Source: Deltaproteobacteria bacterium
Lineage (GTDB): Bacteria > Desulfobacterota > Desulfobacteria > Desulfobacterales > UBA11574
Direction: 5' to 3'
Assembly (NCBI GenBank): GCA_019313025.1
Contig: JAFDCA010000298.1
Coordinates: 1-9,343 of the forward strand
DNA: 9,343 nucleotides
The position numbers and the translations under genes were made by a program. The number at the start of each line of letters is the position of its first letter. The stretch's first letter is position 1. Under the pieces are notes generated by a model, which searched no databases, had not been told where the DNA came from, and saw nothing but the letters and a program-made list of their open reading frames with translations. Of the stretch, positions 1 through 5,993 are shown in pieces.

Positions 1-97
1 ATTTAAGGATGAGATATTTTATGATACCAAAAATAGTTATAACCACTTGAACTCTTTACACGTTTAAAATATTTTTATAAATTCAATAAAAAAGGTC

Positions 98-126
98 TTG
101 ACACGGATATCGATACAATGTAGTAT
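98..126 (+). promoter_or_regulatory. sigma70-type promoter of the ArsR-like gene
   Basis: TTGACA at 98-103, a 17-base spacer, and TAGTAT at 121-126 match the housekeeping promoter pattern well. Transcription would begin near 132-134, leaving a leader of only about 20 bases. The spacer contains the palindromic word TACAATGTA (114-122), so a repressor bound there would sit between the two promoter elements, the usual arrangement for autorepression by ArsR-family proteins. The promoter call rests on visible motifs; the autorepression is inference. Confidence 0.75.
113..126. promoter_or_regulatory. candidate operator in the ArsR-like promoter
   Basis: ATAC (113-116) and GTAT (123-126) form short inverted arms, and TACA-A-TGTA (114-122) is a perfect nine-base palindrome around a central A. 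It overlaps the spacer and -10 element of the promoter. The same nine bases recur upstream of the CODH/ACS delta gene at 8610-8618. ArsR-family repressors typically bind AT-rich inverted repeats at their own promoters, which makes this the best candidate site, but binding is inferred only. Confidence 0.4.
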
Positions 127-155
127 TTTAGCAAAAACTTAATTGGATGGTTGTA

Positions 156-572
156 ATGGAAGCCAAAAAAGCTGAATTATTTAAAGTTTTAAGTGTGGAT
201 ACCCGAATCAGAATCATCGAACTGTTAAAGCAGAAAGGCCCCTTAGGCGCAAATGAGATGTCTGAAAAATTGGGAATTACACCTTCTGCGGTTTCACAAC
301 ATCTTAAGATCCTTAAACACGCCGGATTGGTTCGTAATGAGCGCAAAGGATATTGGATACCCTATGAAATAAACCCGGATGCATTGGAAAAATGTGGGGA
401 TTTTTTGTCTAGCATCTGCACCTGCGGCTGCAAGGGCACCGGGAAATTTCGTGAGGCGGCACTCAATAAAACCGAGGACAAGGTCGAACTTTTAGAAAAG
501 TACGAAAGAGAACTTCGAGAAGAACTCAATAAAGTGCAAACCCAGCTTGAGGAATTAAAAAAAGAACCTTAA
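156..572 (+). CDS. ArsR-like winged-helix regulator with C-terminal CTCGC cluster and coiled-coil tail
   Basis: A 138-residue protein with an ArsR/SmtB-type winged-helix DNA-binding domain at about residues 3-75; the recognition helix region reads ITPSAVSQHLKILKHAGLV (41-59) and the wing follows. The classic ELCVCDL metal-binding motif of helix 3 is missing. Instead Cys80 and a C-T-C-G-C cluster (Cys88, 90, 92) follow the winged helix and could form a thiolate metal site. Residues 105-136 are a charged heptad-like segment predicted to form a coiled coil, longer than a usual ArsR protein of about 100-120 residues. I prefer the ATG at 156 because GGATGG (145-150) gives a weak ribosome site; an in-frame ATG at 147 would add three residues. 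It heads a three-gene unit with two small Cys-rich genes and probably controls it. The ligand is unknown; a metal, metalloid or redox signal is inferred. Confidence 0.85.
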   Translation: MEAKKAELFKVLSVDTRIRIIELLKQKGPLGANEMSEKLGITPSAVSQHLKILKHAGLVRNERKGYWIPYEINPDALEKCGDFLSSICTCGCKGTGKFREAALNKTEDKVELLEKYERELREELNKVQTQLEELKKEP

Positions 573-599
573 TTTTTTTTACCGATTTAATTTAGTAAT

Positions 600-623
600 T
601 GCTTAATTTCTTAACAATAAGCA
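600..623. repeat. short inverted repeat ahead of the 66-residue gene
   Basis: TGCTTA (600-605) and TAAGCA (618-623) are perfect inverted arms around 12 AT-rich bases, ending eight bases before the ribosome site of the next gene. It could be a weak hairpin affecting translation or an operator half-site pair. Six-base arms are common by chance in AT-rich DNA, so the call is tentative. Confidence 0.25.
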
Positions 624-630
624 CTCATAG

Positions 631-641
631 AAAGGAGGTGA
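631..641 (+). promoter_or_regulatory. strong ribosome binding site for the Cys-rich protein
   Basis: AAAGGAGGTGA is an almost complete match to the anti-Shine-Dalgarno sequence, with the GGAGG core eight bases before the ATG at 647. It fixes the start there and rules out the upstream in-frame TTG at 599, which would add 16 residues and has no ribosome site. The strength of the site suggests high translation of the small product. Confidence 0.9.
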
Positions 642-646
642 GAAAA

Positions 647-847
647 ATGTGTCAGCAAAGGGAAATACCAAGATACACGGAAATGAGAGGATGTACCTGC
701 GGCTGTTGCGGGTGTGGATGCGGTCCGTCTTTTCGAATTTTTTTTTCTGCTAAAGAGAAACTGGAACGCTTGGAAACCTATGGAGACCAGCTAAAAAAAG
801 AACTGGCCGGAGTCGAGGAATGCATCAAGGAACTCAAAAACAAATAA
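647..847 (+). CDS. 66-residue Cys-rich coiled-coil small protein
   Basis: This protein has eight cysteines. Six are packed into C-T-C-G-C-C-G-C-G-C at residues 16-25, with Cys2 and Cys59 outside. The rest, about 35-65, is a charged amphipathic helix likely to form a coiled coil. It has no signal peptide or membrane segment, so it should be cytoplasmic. The cluster begins with the same CTCGC as the regulator encoded upstream, and residues 37-65 align without gaps to regulator residues 108-136 with 12 of 29 identities, including a shared Tyr and Leu pattern. The protein thus resembles the sensor tail of the regulator without its DNA-binding domain. The tail also recalls the C-terminal helix of DUF5320-type small proteins (from memory, not searched). 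Plausible roles are a metal-binding or metal-donating protein, or a partner that modulates the regulator. I know no characterised family to name it by. Confidence 0.85.
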   Translation: MCQQREIPRYTEMRGCTCGCCGCGCGPSFRIFFSAKEKLERLETYGDQLKKELAGVEECIKELKNK

Positions 848-871
848 TCAAACAGAAAGGAAGTGATAAAG

Positions 872-982
872 ATGACCGATAAAAAAAATAGCAATTGCGA
901 CTGCGGTTGCCTGGCCGAGCCAAAAAAAGGCGCAAAGACTTCAAAGCCGGAGGTTAAGAAGTCTGAGAAATCATATCGTTAA
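872..982 (+). CDS. 36-residue Cys/Lys-rich peptide with CDCGC motif
   Basis: A short open frame of 36 codons. The N-terminal third contains C-D-C-G-C (residues 9-13); the remainder is rich in Lys, Ser, Pro and Glu, with ten lysines in all, and looks disordered. Support for its being a real gene: a strong ribosome site AAAGGAAGTGA (856-866) with its GGAAG core eight bases before the ATG, the same spacing as in the preceding gene; a 24-base gap to that gene; the shared CxCGC signature; and a hairpin terminator starting 25 bases after the stop. The peptide could bind one metal ion or deliver it to the larger Cys-rich protein; this is inference. The main doubt is that short frames can arise by chance, but the ribosome site and motif argue against that here. 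Confidence 0.7.
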   Translation: MTDKKNSNCDCGCLAEPKKGAKTSKPEVKKSEKSYR

Positions 983-1006
983 TTGACTTTAAGGGCAATA
1001 GATACA

Positions 1007-1045
1007 GACCGGAGCAGGTGAGAATAATTCTCACTTGCTCCGGTT
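1007..1045 (+). terminator. hairpin terminator of the Cys-rich operon
   Basis: Arms 1008-1024 and 1028-1044 pair over 17 positions with a single G-U pair, extendable by one more G-U, around a three-base TAA loop. The sequence just after is only moderately T-rich (TTCTACTTAATAT), so this is not a perfect intrinsic terminator. Its position 25 bases after the last stop codon and its strength make it the likely end of the transcript, or a stabilising 3' hairpin. It may also act against transcription arriving from the opposite side. Confidence 0.7.
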
Positions 1046-1216
1046 CTACTTAATATACTGCCTGGTCATAAATCAGAACAAAGAAATATGTTTTTTAAGA
1101 TATTGCCTTACTGTTACTACTGAAAGGGAGAATCAACGTTACCCAAAAACCAACTAAAAATATAATTCGATGGTGTCATAACATCAAATGGTTGCTATCT
1201 GGTTGTGTTGCATATA

Positions 1217-1291
1217 GAACAGCCGTTGTCGTATAGTAGAAAATCGCCGATAAATTTTGGGGGTCAGGTCAAACAAATCGGGTGGCTGTTC
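1217..1291. repeat. 8-base inverted repeat enclosing a GGGGGTCAGGTC word; possible element remnant
   Basis: GAACAGCC (1217-1224) and GGCTGTTC (1284-1291) are perfect inverted arms enclosing 59 bases. Inside, at 1250-1270, lies an AT-rich stretch running into TTTTGGGGGTCAGGTC. From memory, GGGGGTCAGGTC words occur near REP-associated (Y1-type) transposase elements in many deltaproteobacterial genomes, so this may be a scar of such an element. No transposase frame is present. The arm length is short enough that chance cannot be excluded. Confidence 0.3.
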
Positions 1292-1292
1292 A

Positions 1293-1964
1293 TCATGTTG
1301 GATCTAAATCATTTGTTTTTTTAGCATGAGAAATGGTTTTAAAATAACCGTCGATGACTTTTTGAGGATCTGTCTGTAGAACTTTTGCATAGGATCTTAA
1401 AAAACTTTTTAAATAGGTGTCCGGAGGGAGCTCTTCGAACCGGTTTTCTTCGATGGCCCTTAAAACAGAGGTGCTTATTTTAGTAATATATTGAATTTCT
1501 GTTATTTTTACACCAACGGCTTTTCTTAGCTTTTTTAAATCATCTCCTGAAAGACGCTCTTTTAGAAGAATTTCATCTAATTGTGCTTTAACGTCTTCTG
1601 CGAGAAGTTTTTCTTTAACCCTTGAATGTAACAAGTTTTCATTTACACCTGTATGGGGAGCGGATTGAGAGGGCGATTCGTATGTTTTTTCCATGGATGG
1701 AATAAAAGTTTCCACTTGACCTGAATCCATAAGCATCTGGTCGTATGCCGCTCTTTTTTGGTCATCGGATAGCGTCAAAAAAGCATTTTCGATATCTTCT
1801 ATGATCTTGTCTCTTTCCTTCTTTGAGAATAAAGAATATGTAACGATTGAATCTTCGTTATATAACGAAAGTGCATCTTTATATGCCCGCTTTATTTCAA
1901 AATAAGATGACGTCATCGGAATTTTTAAGATTTCATAATAATTCAATCCGTCAAATTTTTTCAT
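1293..1964 (-). CDS. cytoplasmic J-like / RodZ-type HTH fusion protein
   Basis: A 223-residue protein. Residues 8-78 follow the J-domain pattern: NYYEILKIP at the start, the helix II pattern EIKRAYKDAL, and a helix III/IV end AFLTLSDDQKRAAYD. The HPD tripeptide that J-domains need to stimulate Hsp70 is replaced by Asn36-Glu37-Asp38. A charged linker (79-137) leads to a RodZ-like HTH_25 domain at about 138-207, with the typical ending in which LPPDTYLKSFLRSYAKVL (179-196) is recognisable. RodZ itself has a membrane helix after this domain; none is visible here. The ATG at 1964 shares one base with the stop of the MinD-like gene (TGATG), indicating translational coupling; a GTG at 1967 would add one residue. 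The product probably acts as an adaptor or DNA/protein-binding partner of the MinD-like ATPase. That role is inferred from gene order only. Confidence 0.85.
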   Translation of the reverse strand: MKKFDGLNYYEILKIPMTSSYFEIKRAYKDALSLYNEDSIVTYSLFSKKERDKIIEDIENAFLTLSDDQKRAAYDQMLMDSGQVETFIPSMEKTYESPSQSAPHTGVNENLLHSRVKEKLLAEDVKAQLDEILLKERLSGDDLKKLRKAVGVKITEIQYITKISTSVLRAIEENRFEELPPDTYLKSFLRSYAKVLQTDPQKVIDGYFKTISHAKKTNDLDPT

Positions 1965-2881
1965 CACATATCTTTCCCGAATGATTCAGATGGCATTTTG
2001 CTCATTATGCGTGCTGCGATTTTTTTTAGATCAGCAGCAGATTGTGTGTGAGGATATTTATGGATATAAAGTATTTTTGAAAAAACGGCATCATGAATCC
2101 GACTGTCATAACGAATATTCCCAAGAAACTGAAAAATAGAATAAAAATGCCTATTGCATATGTTTTCAAATTGATCGCCAAGTGTTGGATCTAAATTGTT
2201 ACGAAATTGATTGAAAACAAGCTTGAATTTAAATTCGCTTAATTTGTTTCTCAAAAACGCTTCCTTTTCAGGATCATGTTTTAAAACAATTTCTATGATA
2301 TCAGGAGGGTTCATTCCTGATCTATCTAAATTTGAAGATGTGTCCTTGAGCACCGAATCAAACGTGTTTTTTTTCATCATTTGTTTTAATTTTCTAAAAT
2401 AGACAGTCTTTATAAAACGAAAAGAATTTTCGATGGAGGTGGGTTCGGGTGTGCAGATCAGGATGCCTTCTTTGGAAGTTAAGAAAAAATCGAGAGTGTT
2501 AAAATTTGTCCCGGGACCCAGATCCAGAAGAACATAATCGAAAGGAAGATTTTTAATAGAATCAATGATCTTTAGCTTTTGTGCATAAAACAAATTTGCA
2601 ATTTCCATGTAGCAATGGAAAGAACTGATAAGAAATAAATTCGGGATCATTGTTGGAACCGCCGCATTTTCAAGATTTTTTACGGTTTTGTTTAAAAAGC
2701 TGTTTAAGCCGGTTCTCGGGCTTTGCATCCCCAGTAATGTATGAAGGTTTGAAGCGCCCAAATCCAAATCGATAAGCACGACTTTTTTACCCCACTTGGC
2801 AAATAATGCGCCGAGACTGGCCGTAATAAAGCTTTTTCCAACACCCCCCTTTCCACCACCGATGGGATATATTTCTGCCAT
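1964..2881 (-). CDS. MinD/ParA-family P-loop ATPase
   Basis: A 305-residue deviant-Walker ATPase. The deviant Walker A motif KGGVGKS is at residues 11-17, with the signature lysine at 11. The switch I-like segment VLIDLDLGASN follows at about 35-45, and a Walker B-like DYVLLDLGPGT lies near 115-125, where classical MinD has a D-x-P-A-G pattern. It has no N-terminal activation motif of the FlhG kind and no obvious C-terminal amphipathic targeting helix, so it is better called a MinD/ParA relative than MinD. Such ATPases dimerise on ATP and position cargo on membrane or nucleoid. A stretch around 180-205, with Lys/Met-rich and Ser/Asp/Asn-rich parts, looks like a subfamily insertion. It starts five bases after the upstream membrane-protein gene and overlaps the J/HTH gene, which may encode its partner. 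The cargo is unknown. Confidence 0.88.
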   Translation of the reverse strand: MAEIYPIGGGKGGVGKSFITASLGALFAKWGKKVVLIDLDLGASNLHTLLGMQSPRTGLNSFLNKTVKNLENAAVPTMIPNLFLISSFHCYMEIANLFYAQKLKIIDSIKNLPFDYVLLDLGPGTNFNTLDFFLTSKEGILICTPEPTSIENSFRFIKTVYFRKLKQMMKKNTFDSVLKDTSSNLDRSGMNPPDIIEIVLKHDPEKEAFLRNKLSEFKFKLVFNQFRNNLDPTLGDQFENICNRHFYSIFQFLGNIRYDSRIHDAVFSKILYIHKYPHTQSAADLKKIAARIMSKMPSESFGKDM

Positions 2882-2886
2882 TGGGG

Positions 2887-3861
2887 TTATAATTTCCTGT
2901 CACAATTTGAAATGCTAAGTTTGGGTTTATATATTACTTTGAGTTTATAGTATATATCAAGCAGACGCACGGCAACGATTGCCAAAATAAACCGGGGTAC
3001 CCAGAGCCAGAAAGCACTGAGTCCCAGTGATAAAAACAACGCCGGATCCTCAATCATAGAATGATTAATTCCGATGGAAAGATGAAGTTTTTCAAGTTCT
3101 TCTTTTTTAATATGCGTTTCTTTTGTTTCTTCTACGATGACCGCTCCACCGTATGCGATGCCGAAGGCAACGGCGGTTAGCCATAACAACCCAACTTGTC
3201 GATTGAGTCCCATGGTTTTTAAAAGAGGGTTTAAAACCTTAACGATATGATGAATAATATTAAAAACTTTCATTAGTTCAAGCAAAATCATGATGACCAT
3301 GATAATCACAAATATCTTCAGGCTGAGATATAACGTTGCCATAAACCAGCCTTTCATCATGATAAACAGCGGCTGATGCATGGCAACTGATAGATTTTTT
3401 TCGACCAAATGCACGGGTTCTGAACCAAGGAATCTGGCGACGATGACAACCGTGACACATGAAGCTGTCAGGCGAAAAAGTGTTGCCTTTAAAGGATTCA
3501 GCCCGGACTGACCCTGGATTATTCCTTCCTGGATAAGGTTGTGCGAGATGAGAAGAAAAATGGCAATGAGGGTCATTTCATTATTCGTCAGGGGAAGGAC
3601 CACCATGGAAGCGATGCCGCCATATATTCCTGTGAGCATCCCAACGATCAGTGGAAGGGCGGCCATGGGTGGCAGGTTCAGTAGGTTCATGGCAGGTTTT
3701 AGTATAAAATCTATTTTGTCTATCCATCCGCTATACTCTAATAAAACGGTAAGAAAAGATATGGGCACGATAATTTTGAGCATCCAGACAAAGCCGCGCC
3801 ATCCTTTTTGAATTCCGGAATGAAAGCCGTATTGGAGTTTATTTTGATCAGGGTTCATCAT
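2887..3861 (-). CDS. membrane protein with two nucleoside-recognition (Gate) repeats
   Basis: A 324-residue polytopic inner-membrane protein. Two related halves are visible. The first has hydrophobic helices from about residue 17 and the segment GMLTGIYGGIASMVVLP. The second, after a long hydrophobic segment near 180-200, has AVAFGIAYGGAVIVEE. The repeated GIxxGG core and the FLLISHNLIQEG / LSIGINHSMIEDP pair are typical of the Gate (nucleoside recognition) domain found in SpmA/SpmB and related proteins. The substrate is not known for this branch and should not be assumed to be a nucleoside. I chose the ATG at 3861 because it overlaps the stop of the glycosyltransferase gene (TAATG); a second ATG follows at 3858. 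The longer frame from TTG at 3891 has no ribosome site. It sits inside a four-gene operon. Confidence 0.85.
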   Translation of the reverse strand: MMNPDQNKLQYGFHSGIQKGWRGFVWMLKIIVPISFLTVLLEYSGWIDKIDFILKPAMNLLNLPPMAALPLIVGMLTGIYGGIASMVVLPLTNNEMTLIAIFLLISHNLIQEGIIQGQSGLNPLKATLFRLTASCVTVVIVARFLGSEPVHLVEKNLSVAMHQPLFIMMKGWFMATLYLSLKIFVIIMVIMILLELMKVFNIIHHIVKVLNPLLKTMGLNRQVGLLWLTAVAFGIAYGGAVIVEETKETHIKKEELEKLHLSIGINHSMIEDPALFLSLGLSAFWLWVPRFILAIVAVRLLDIYYKLKVIYKPKLSISNCDRKL

Positions 3862-5162
3862 TATTGTTTTTTCAAGTTTTTCGGATTGCAAGCAATACCG
3901 TCATAGATGAGGTTTTTAAGTTTCTGCCTCAAGACAGAGTAGGAATAACAGCGCGTTGCAATGTCATAATTTGTTTCGACCATATTTCTGCAGAGTTCCG
4001 AATTTTCAAGAACATCTCTGGTCATTCGGACAGCATCTTCTGTCACGAATCCGTCAAGCTCTATGGTCAAAAATCCTTTGGGTTCAATATCGTAAGTGTA
4101 AATTGAATATTTGTTTACCACGATGGGTTTTTTAAAGTAAACGGCTTCTAAAAAGGCATTGCCGAACCCTTCAAAAGTAGATGGATACGTAACCAGATCG
4201 GCATACGGATAGATGTCGTTTAACGTATAAATCTTCTTTCCTTCTTTGGTCAGCCCTCTTTTTTCATTAATGATGTCCGACACGAAAAGGGTGTTAACAT
4301 TTAACAGTCTTGAATATTCCTTGACCCTTTGTTCGTAGTCATATCCCTCATCCCCTGAAGCATGTGAGATGACTAGCTTGGCTTTTTTTCCCAGTCGATG
4401 TACAAGCTCTATGGCATGCTCAATTCCCTTTCGTTTTACGACCCGGGTCGGCTGAAGAATAAAAAGTTCATCATCTTCAATGCCAAGAGCCTTTCGCACA
4501 TCCAGAGCATAATCGTCAATAGGCGGCGGAGGGTTTTCAAAGTCCATAACATTGGGAATAATAGTGGCGGAAATGCCGGTTCTCAGGCTCAGCTGGTTGT
4601 CTCCGGAAGAGTTGATGGTCACATGCTGTATGGACGACAGATGCGGCGGAAAGGACATATTTAAGTACTCCCAGACCGCGTTTGTTAGAAACTGCTGTCG
4701 TTCCCAGAAAAAGTCGTGATGATGGGCGATGGTTGGGATTTCCGTTTCGGAAATGACTTCCGTGATGGCAAGCCCGAGTGGTATGTTTAATGGAATGGTG
4801 AGTGAATTTTCAGGCACCAAAAGATCGATACGAAACTTTTCGATAAAACTGTAGATTTCATCTTTTAATCGTTCTTTTACGGCATGAATTTTTTTGGTAA
4901 TATGACGTTCGCGTTTATGAACGCCAAAACAGTGGTTATAGATATGTTTTATATCCGGGTGTGTAAAATTAGCTTCTTCTACCAGATATGAACAATCCGG
5001 AGGGCGATCCAACTCGCCGGCAAAATAGAAACAGGAAAACCCTTCTTTTTGAAAAACCTCGGCCCATTTTGTTGTTTCCAGGGAGACACCGTCTGTTCCT
5101 GCAAAACGCGTTGATATGAATCCAACATGGTGTGTTAAACCGCAGATTGAACACGCAACCAT
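3861..5162 (-). CDS. GT4-type retaining glycosyltransferase
   Basis: A 433-residue GT-B fold glycosyltransferase. The N-terminal domain has the acceptor-side glycine motif RFAGTDGVSLE (19-29). The C-terminal donor domain contains the phosphate-contacting basic pair Arg240 and Lys245 in a TRVVKRKG segment, and the E-x7-E motif at Glu331 and Glu339 (EGFGNAFLEA), both typical of family GT4, which uses nucleotide-sugar donors. No membrane segment or signal is seen, so the enzyme should be cytoplasmic. The N-terminal motif resembles, from memory, mannosylglucosylglycerate synthase-like enzymes of compatible-solute synthesis; I cannot confirm this acceptor. An extra Cys4-x2-Cys7...His11-His12 cluster at the extreme N-terminus is unusual. 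Start: ATG 5162 has the ribosome site AAGGGGTGA five bases upstream; the in-frame GTG at 5171 lies inside that site and is less likely. It is the first gene of the leftward operon. Confidence 0.87.
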   Translation of the reverse strand: MVACSICGLTHHVGFISTRFAGTDGVSLETTKWAEVFQKEGFSCFYFAGELDRPPDCSYLVEEANFTHPDIKHIYNHCFGVHKRERHITKKIHAVKERLKDEIYSFIEKFRIDLLVPENSLTIPLNIPLGLAITEVISETEIPTIAHHHDFFWERQQFLTNAVWEYLNMSFPPHLSSIQHVTINSSGDNQLSLRTGISATIIPNVMDFENPPPPIDDYALDVRKALGIEDDELFILQPTRVVKRKGIEHAIELVHRLGKKAKLVISHASGDEGYDYEQRVKEYSRLLNVNTLFVSDIINEKRGLTKEGKKIYTLNDIYPYADLVTYPSTFEGFGNAFLEAVYFKKPIVVNKYSIYTYDIEPKGFLTIELDGFVTEDAVRMTRDVLENSELCRNMVETNYDIATRCYSYSVLRQKLKNLIYDGIACNPKNLKKQ

Positions 5163-5167
5163 ATTTT

Positions 5168-5176
5168 TCACCCCTT
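5168..5176 (-). promoter_or_regulatory. ribosome binding site deciding the glycosyltransferase start
   Basis: On the minus strand this reads AAGGGGTGA, one base from the ideal AAGGAGGTGA-like site, and ends five bases before the ATG at 5162. It overlaps the alternative GTG start at 5171, which argues for the ATG. Confidence 0.75.
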
Positions 5177-5484
5177 ATTAATGTAGAATACGATACCCAA
5201 AATATTCATCCGAGTATTCAAAAACAACCATTTGAGCAGCAGACCGAAATAAGTTTTTTTAAAGAGAAATAATTCATTTGAGAGATATTTCTGAAACCAT
5301 CTGCATTTACAATGTGTTGTATGCAACAAAAAAGCCACTTTTTCAATCTATATTTTCTGTTTATGGGTGGGTTCTTTTTTTATAGGACCGACGGTTCAAT
5401 GAAATTAAAACATGATCGCGCGTGTTTCGTTATGGTTCAATGGTTATCGGGCTATAAATATCAATATATTGTGCTATTTTTTTC

Positions 5485-5513
5485 TTGACACACAATATGT
5501 ATCAACTTATAAT
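5485..5513 (+). promoter_or_regulatory. exact-consensus sigma70 promoter for the PilZ gene
   Basis: TTGACA (5485-5490) and TATAAT (5508-5513) are both perfect consensus hexamers at the optimal 17-base spacing. Transcription should start near 5520, giving a leader of about 90 bases before the PilZ start. Such a perfect promoter is rare in genomes and suggests strong expression, or strong expression held back by a repressor. Confidence 0.85.
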
Positions 5514-5609
5514 CAACCCCGGTTTAAAGTGCCAACAGATGCGACATACAACGATTCTTTAAATTGTGAAAACGACCCATTTTAATCATAATATGAAATG
5601 GAGGTTCAA

Positions 5610-5993
5610 ATGATCAACAGCGAGAAGGCGGTTGAACGAAGATGCCATGAGCGTTTTCAGGTTCAGCAAGGGATCTATGCTCTTCTTAAGAATGGCTCAT
5701 CAAAACTGGGCCAGATAAAAAATATTAGCAAAGGCGGCCTTGCCTTTATGTACATTAACGATGGAGAACAAATACATGATCCGACTGAAGTTGACATATT
5801 TTTAAGCGGTTATGGCTTTTTTTTAAAAGGTATACCGTGTAAAAAGATTTCAGATATCCATGTAGATAATTTTGTCCCATTCAGTACTTTTGAAATGAGA
5901 CAACTGGGTGTTCAATTCGGCGAAATAAGTTTGCAACAGCTGACTCACCTGGATACGTTTATCGAGAAATATGCCACAAGGCCCCAAGTTTAG
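5610..5993 (+). CDS. PilZ-domain protein (c-di-GMP receptor-like)
   Basis: A 127-residue single-domain protein. The N-terminal ERRCHERF segment supplies the RxxxR motif, and NISKGGLAF supplies the (D/N)xSxxG motif about 26 residues later; together these are the c-di-GMP binding signature of PilZ domains. The rest follows the PilZ beta-barrel pattern, with a GVQFGEIS strand before a C-terminal helix. As a stand-alone PilZ it probably reports c-di-GMP to a partner, with motility, surface attachment or polysaccharide output as usual targets; the divergent glycosyltransferase operon is one possible target, by position only. The ATG at 5610 has GGAGGTT (5600-5606) at good spacing. The ATG at 5598 would add four residues but lies before and overlaps that site. 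It appears monocistronic under the strong upstream promoter. Confidence 0.85.
   Translation: MINSEKAVERRCHERFQVQQGIYALLKNGSSKLGQIKNISKGGLAFMYINDGEQIHDPTEVDIFLSGYGFFLKGIPCKKISDIHVDNFVPFSTFEMRQLGVQFGEISLQQLTHLDTFIEKYATRPQV

Larger units (their letters stand above)
983..1292. other. 310-base intergenic stretch between converging units
   Basis: This stretch separates the end of the rightward Cys-rich unit from the end of the leftward four-gene unit. It contains the hairpin at 1007-1045 and an inverted repeat at 1217-1291. I see no convincing coding frame, RNA gene or promoter in the remainder, and no clear intrinsic terminator for the leftward unit. Confidence 0.6.
5163..5609. other. 447-base divergent regulatory region
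   Basis: The region lies between the leftward glycosyltransferase operon and the rightward PilZ gene, so it must hold promoters for both. The PilZ promoter is clear (5485-5513). For the leftward operon I see only weak candidates, such as a minus-strand TTGAAT near 5219 and an imperfect inverted repeat AATATTC-atcc-GAGTATT at 5201-5218 that could be an operator. A perfect inverted repeat TGTTG-tatg-CAACA lies at 5315-5328, and the word GGTTCAATG is repeated at 5393 and 5434. No convincing gene is visible. Confidence 0.5.

Noticed and set aside
573..580. T-run right after the regulator stop as an intrinsic terminator
   Set aside because: No GC-rich hairpin precedes it, and the downstream genes look co-transcribed with the regulator.
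599..646. TTG start extending the Cys-rich protein by 16 residues
   Set aside because: The extension contains the ribosome site itself (631-641), whose spacing points to the ATG at 647, and no ribosome site precedes 599.
3862..3891. TTG start extending the Gate-repeat membrane protein by ten residues
   Set aside because: No ribosome site precedes it, and the ATG at 3861 overlaps the upstream stop as expected for coupled genes.
5400..5489. A 29-codon frame starting ATGAAATTAAAA in the divergent spacer
   Set aside because: It has no ribosome site and its end overlaps the -35 element of the PilZ promoter.
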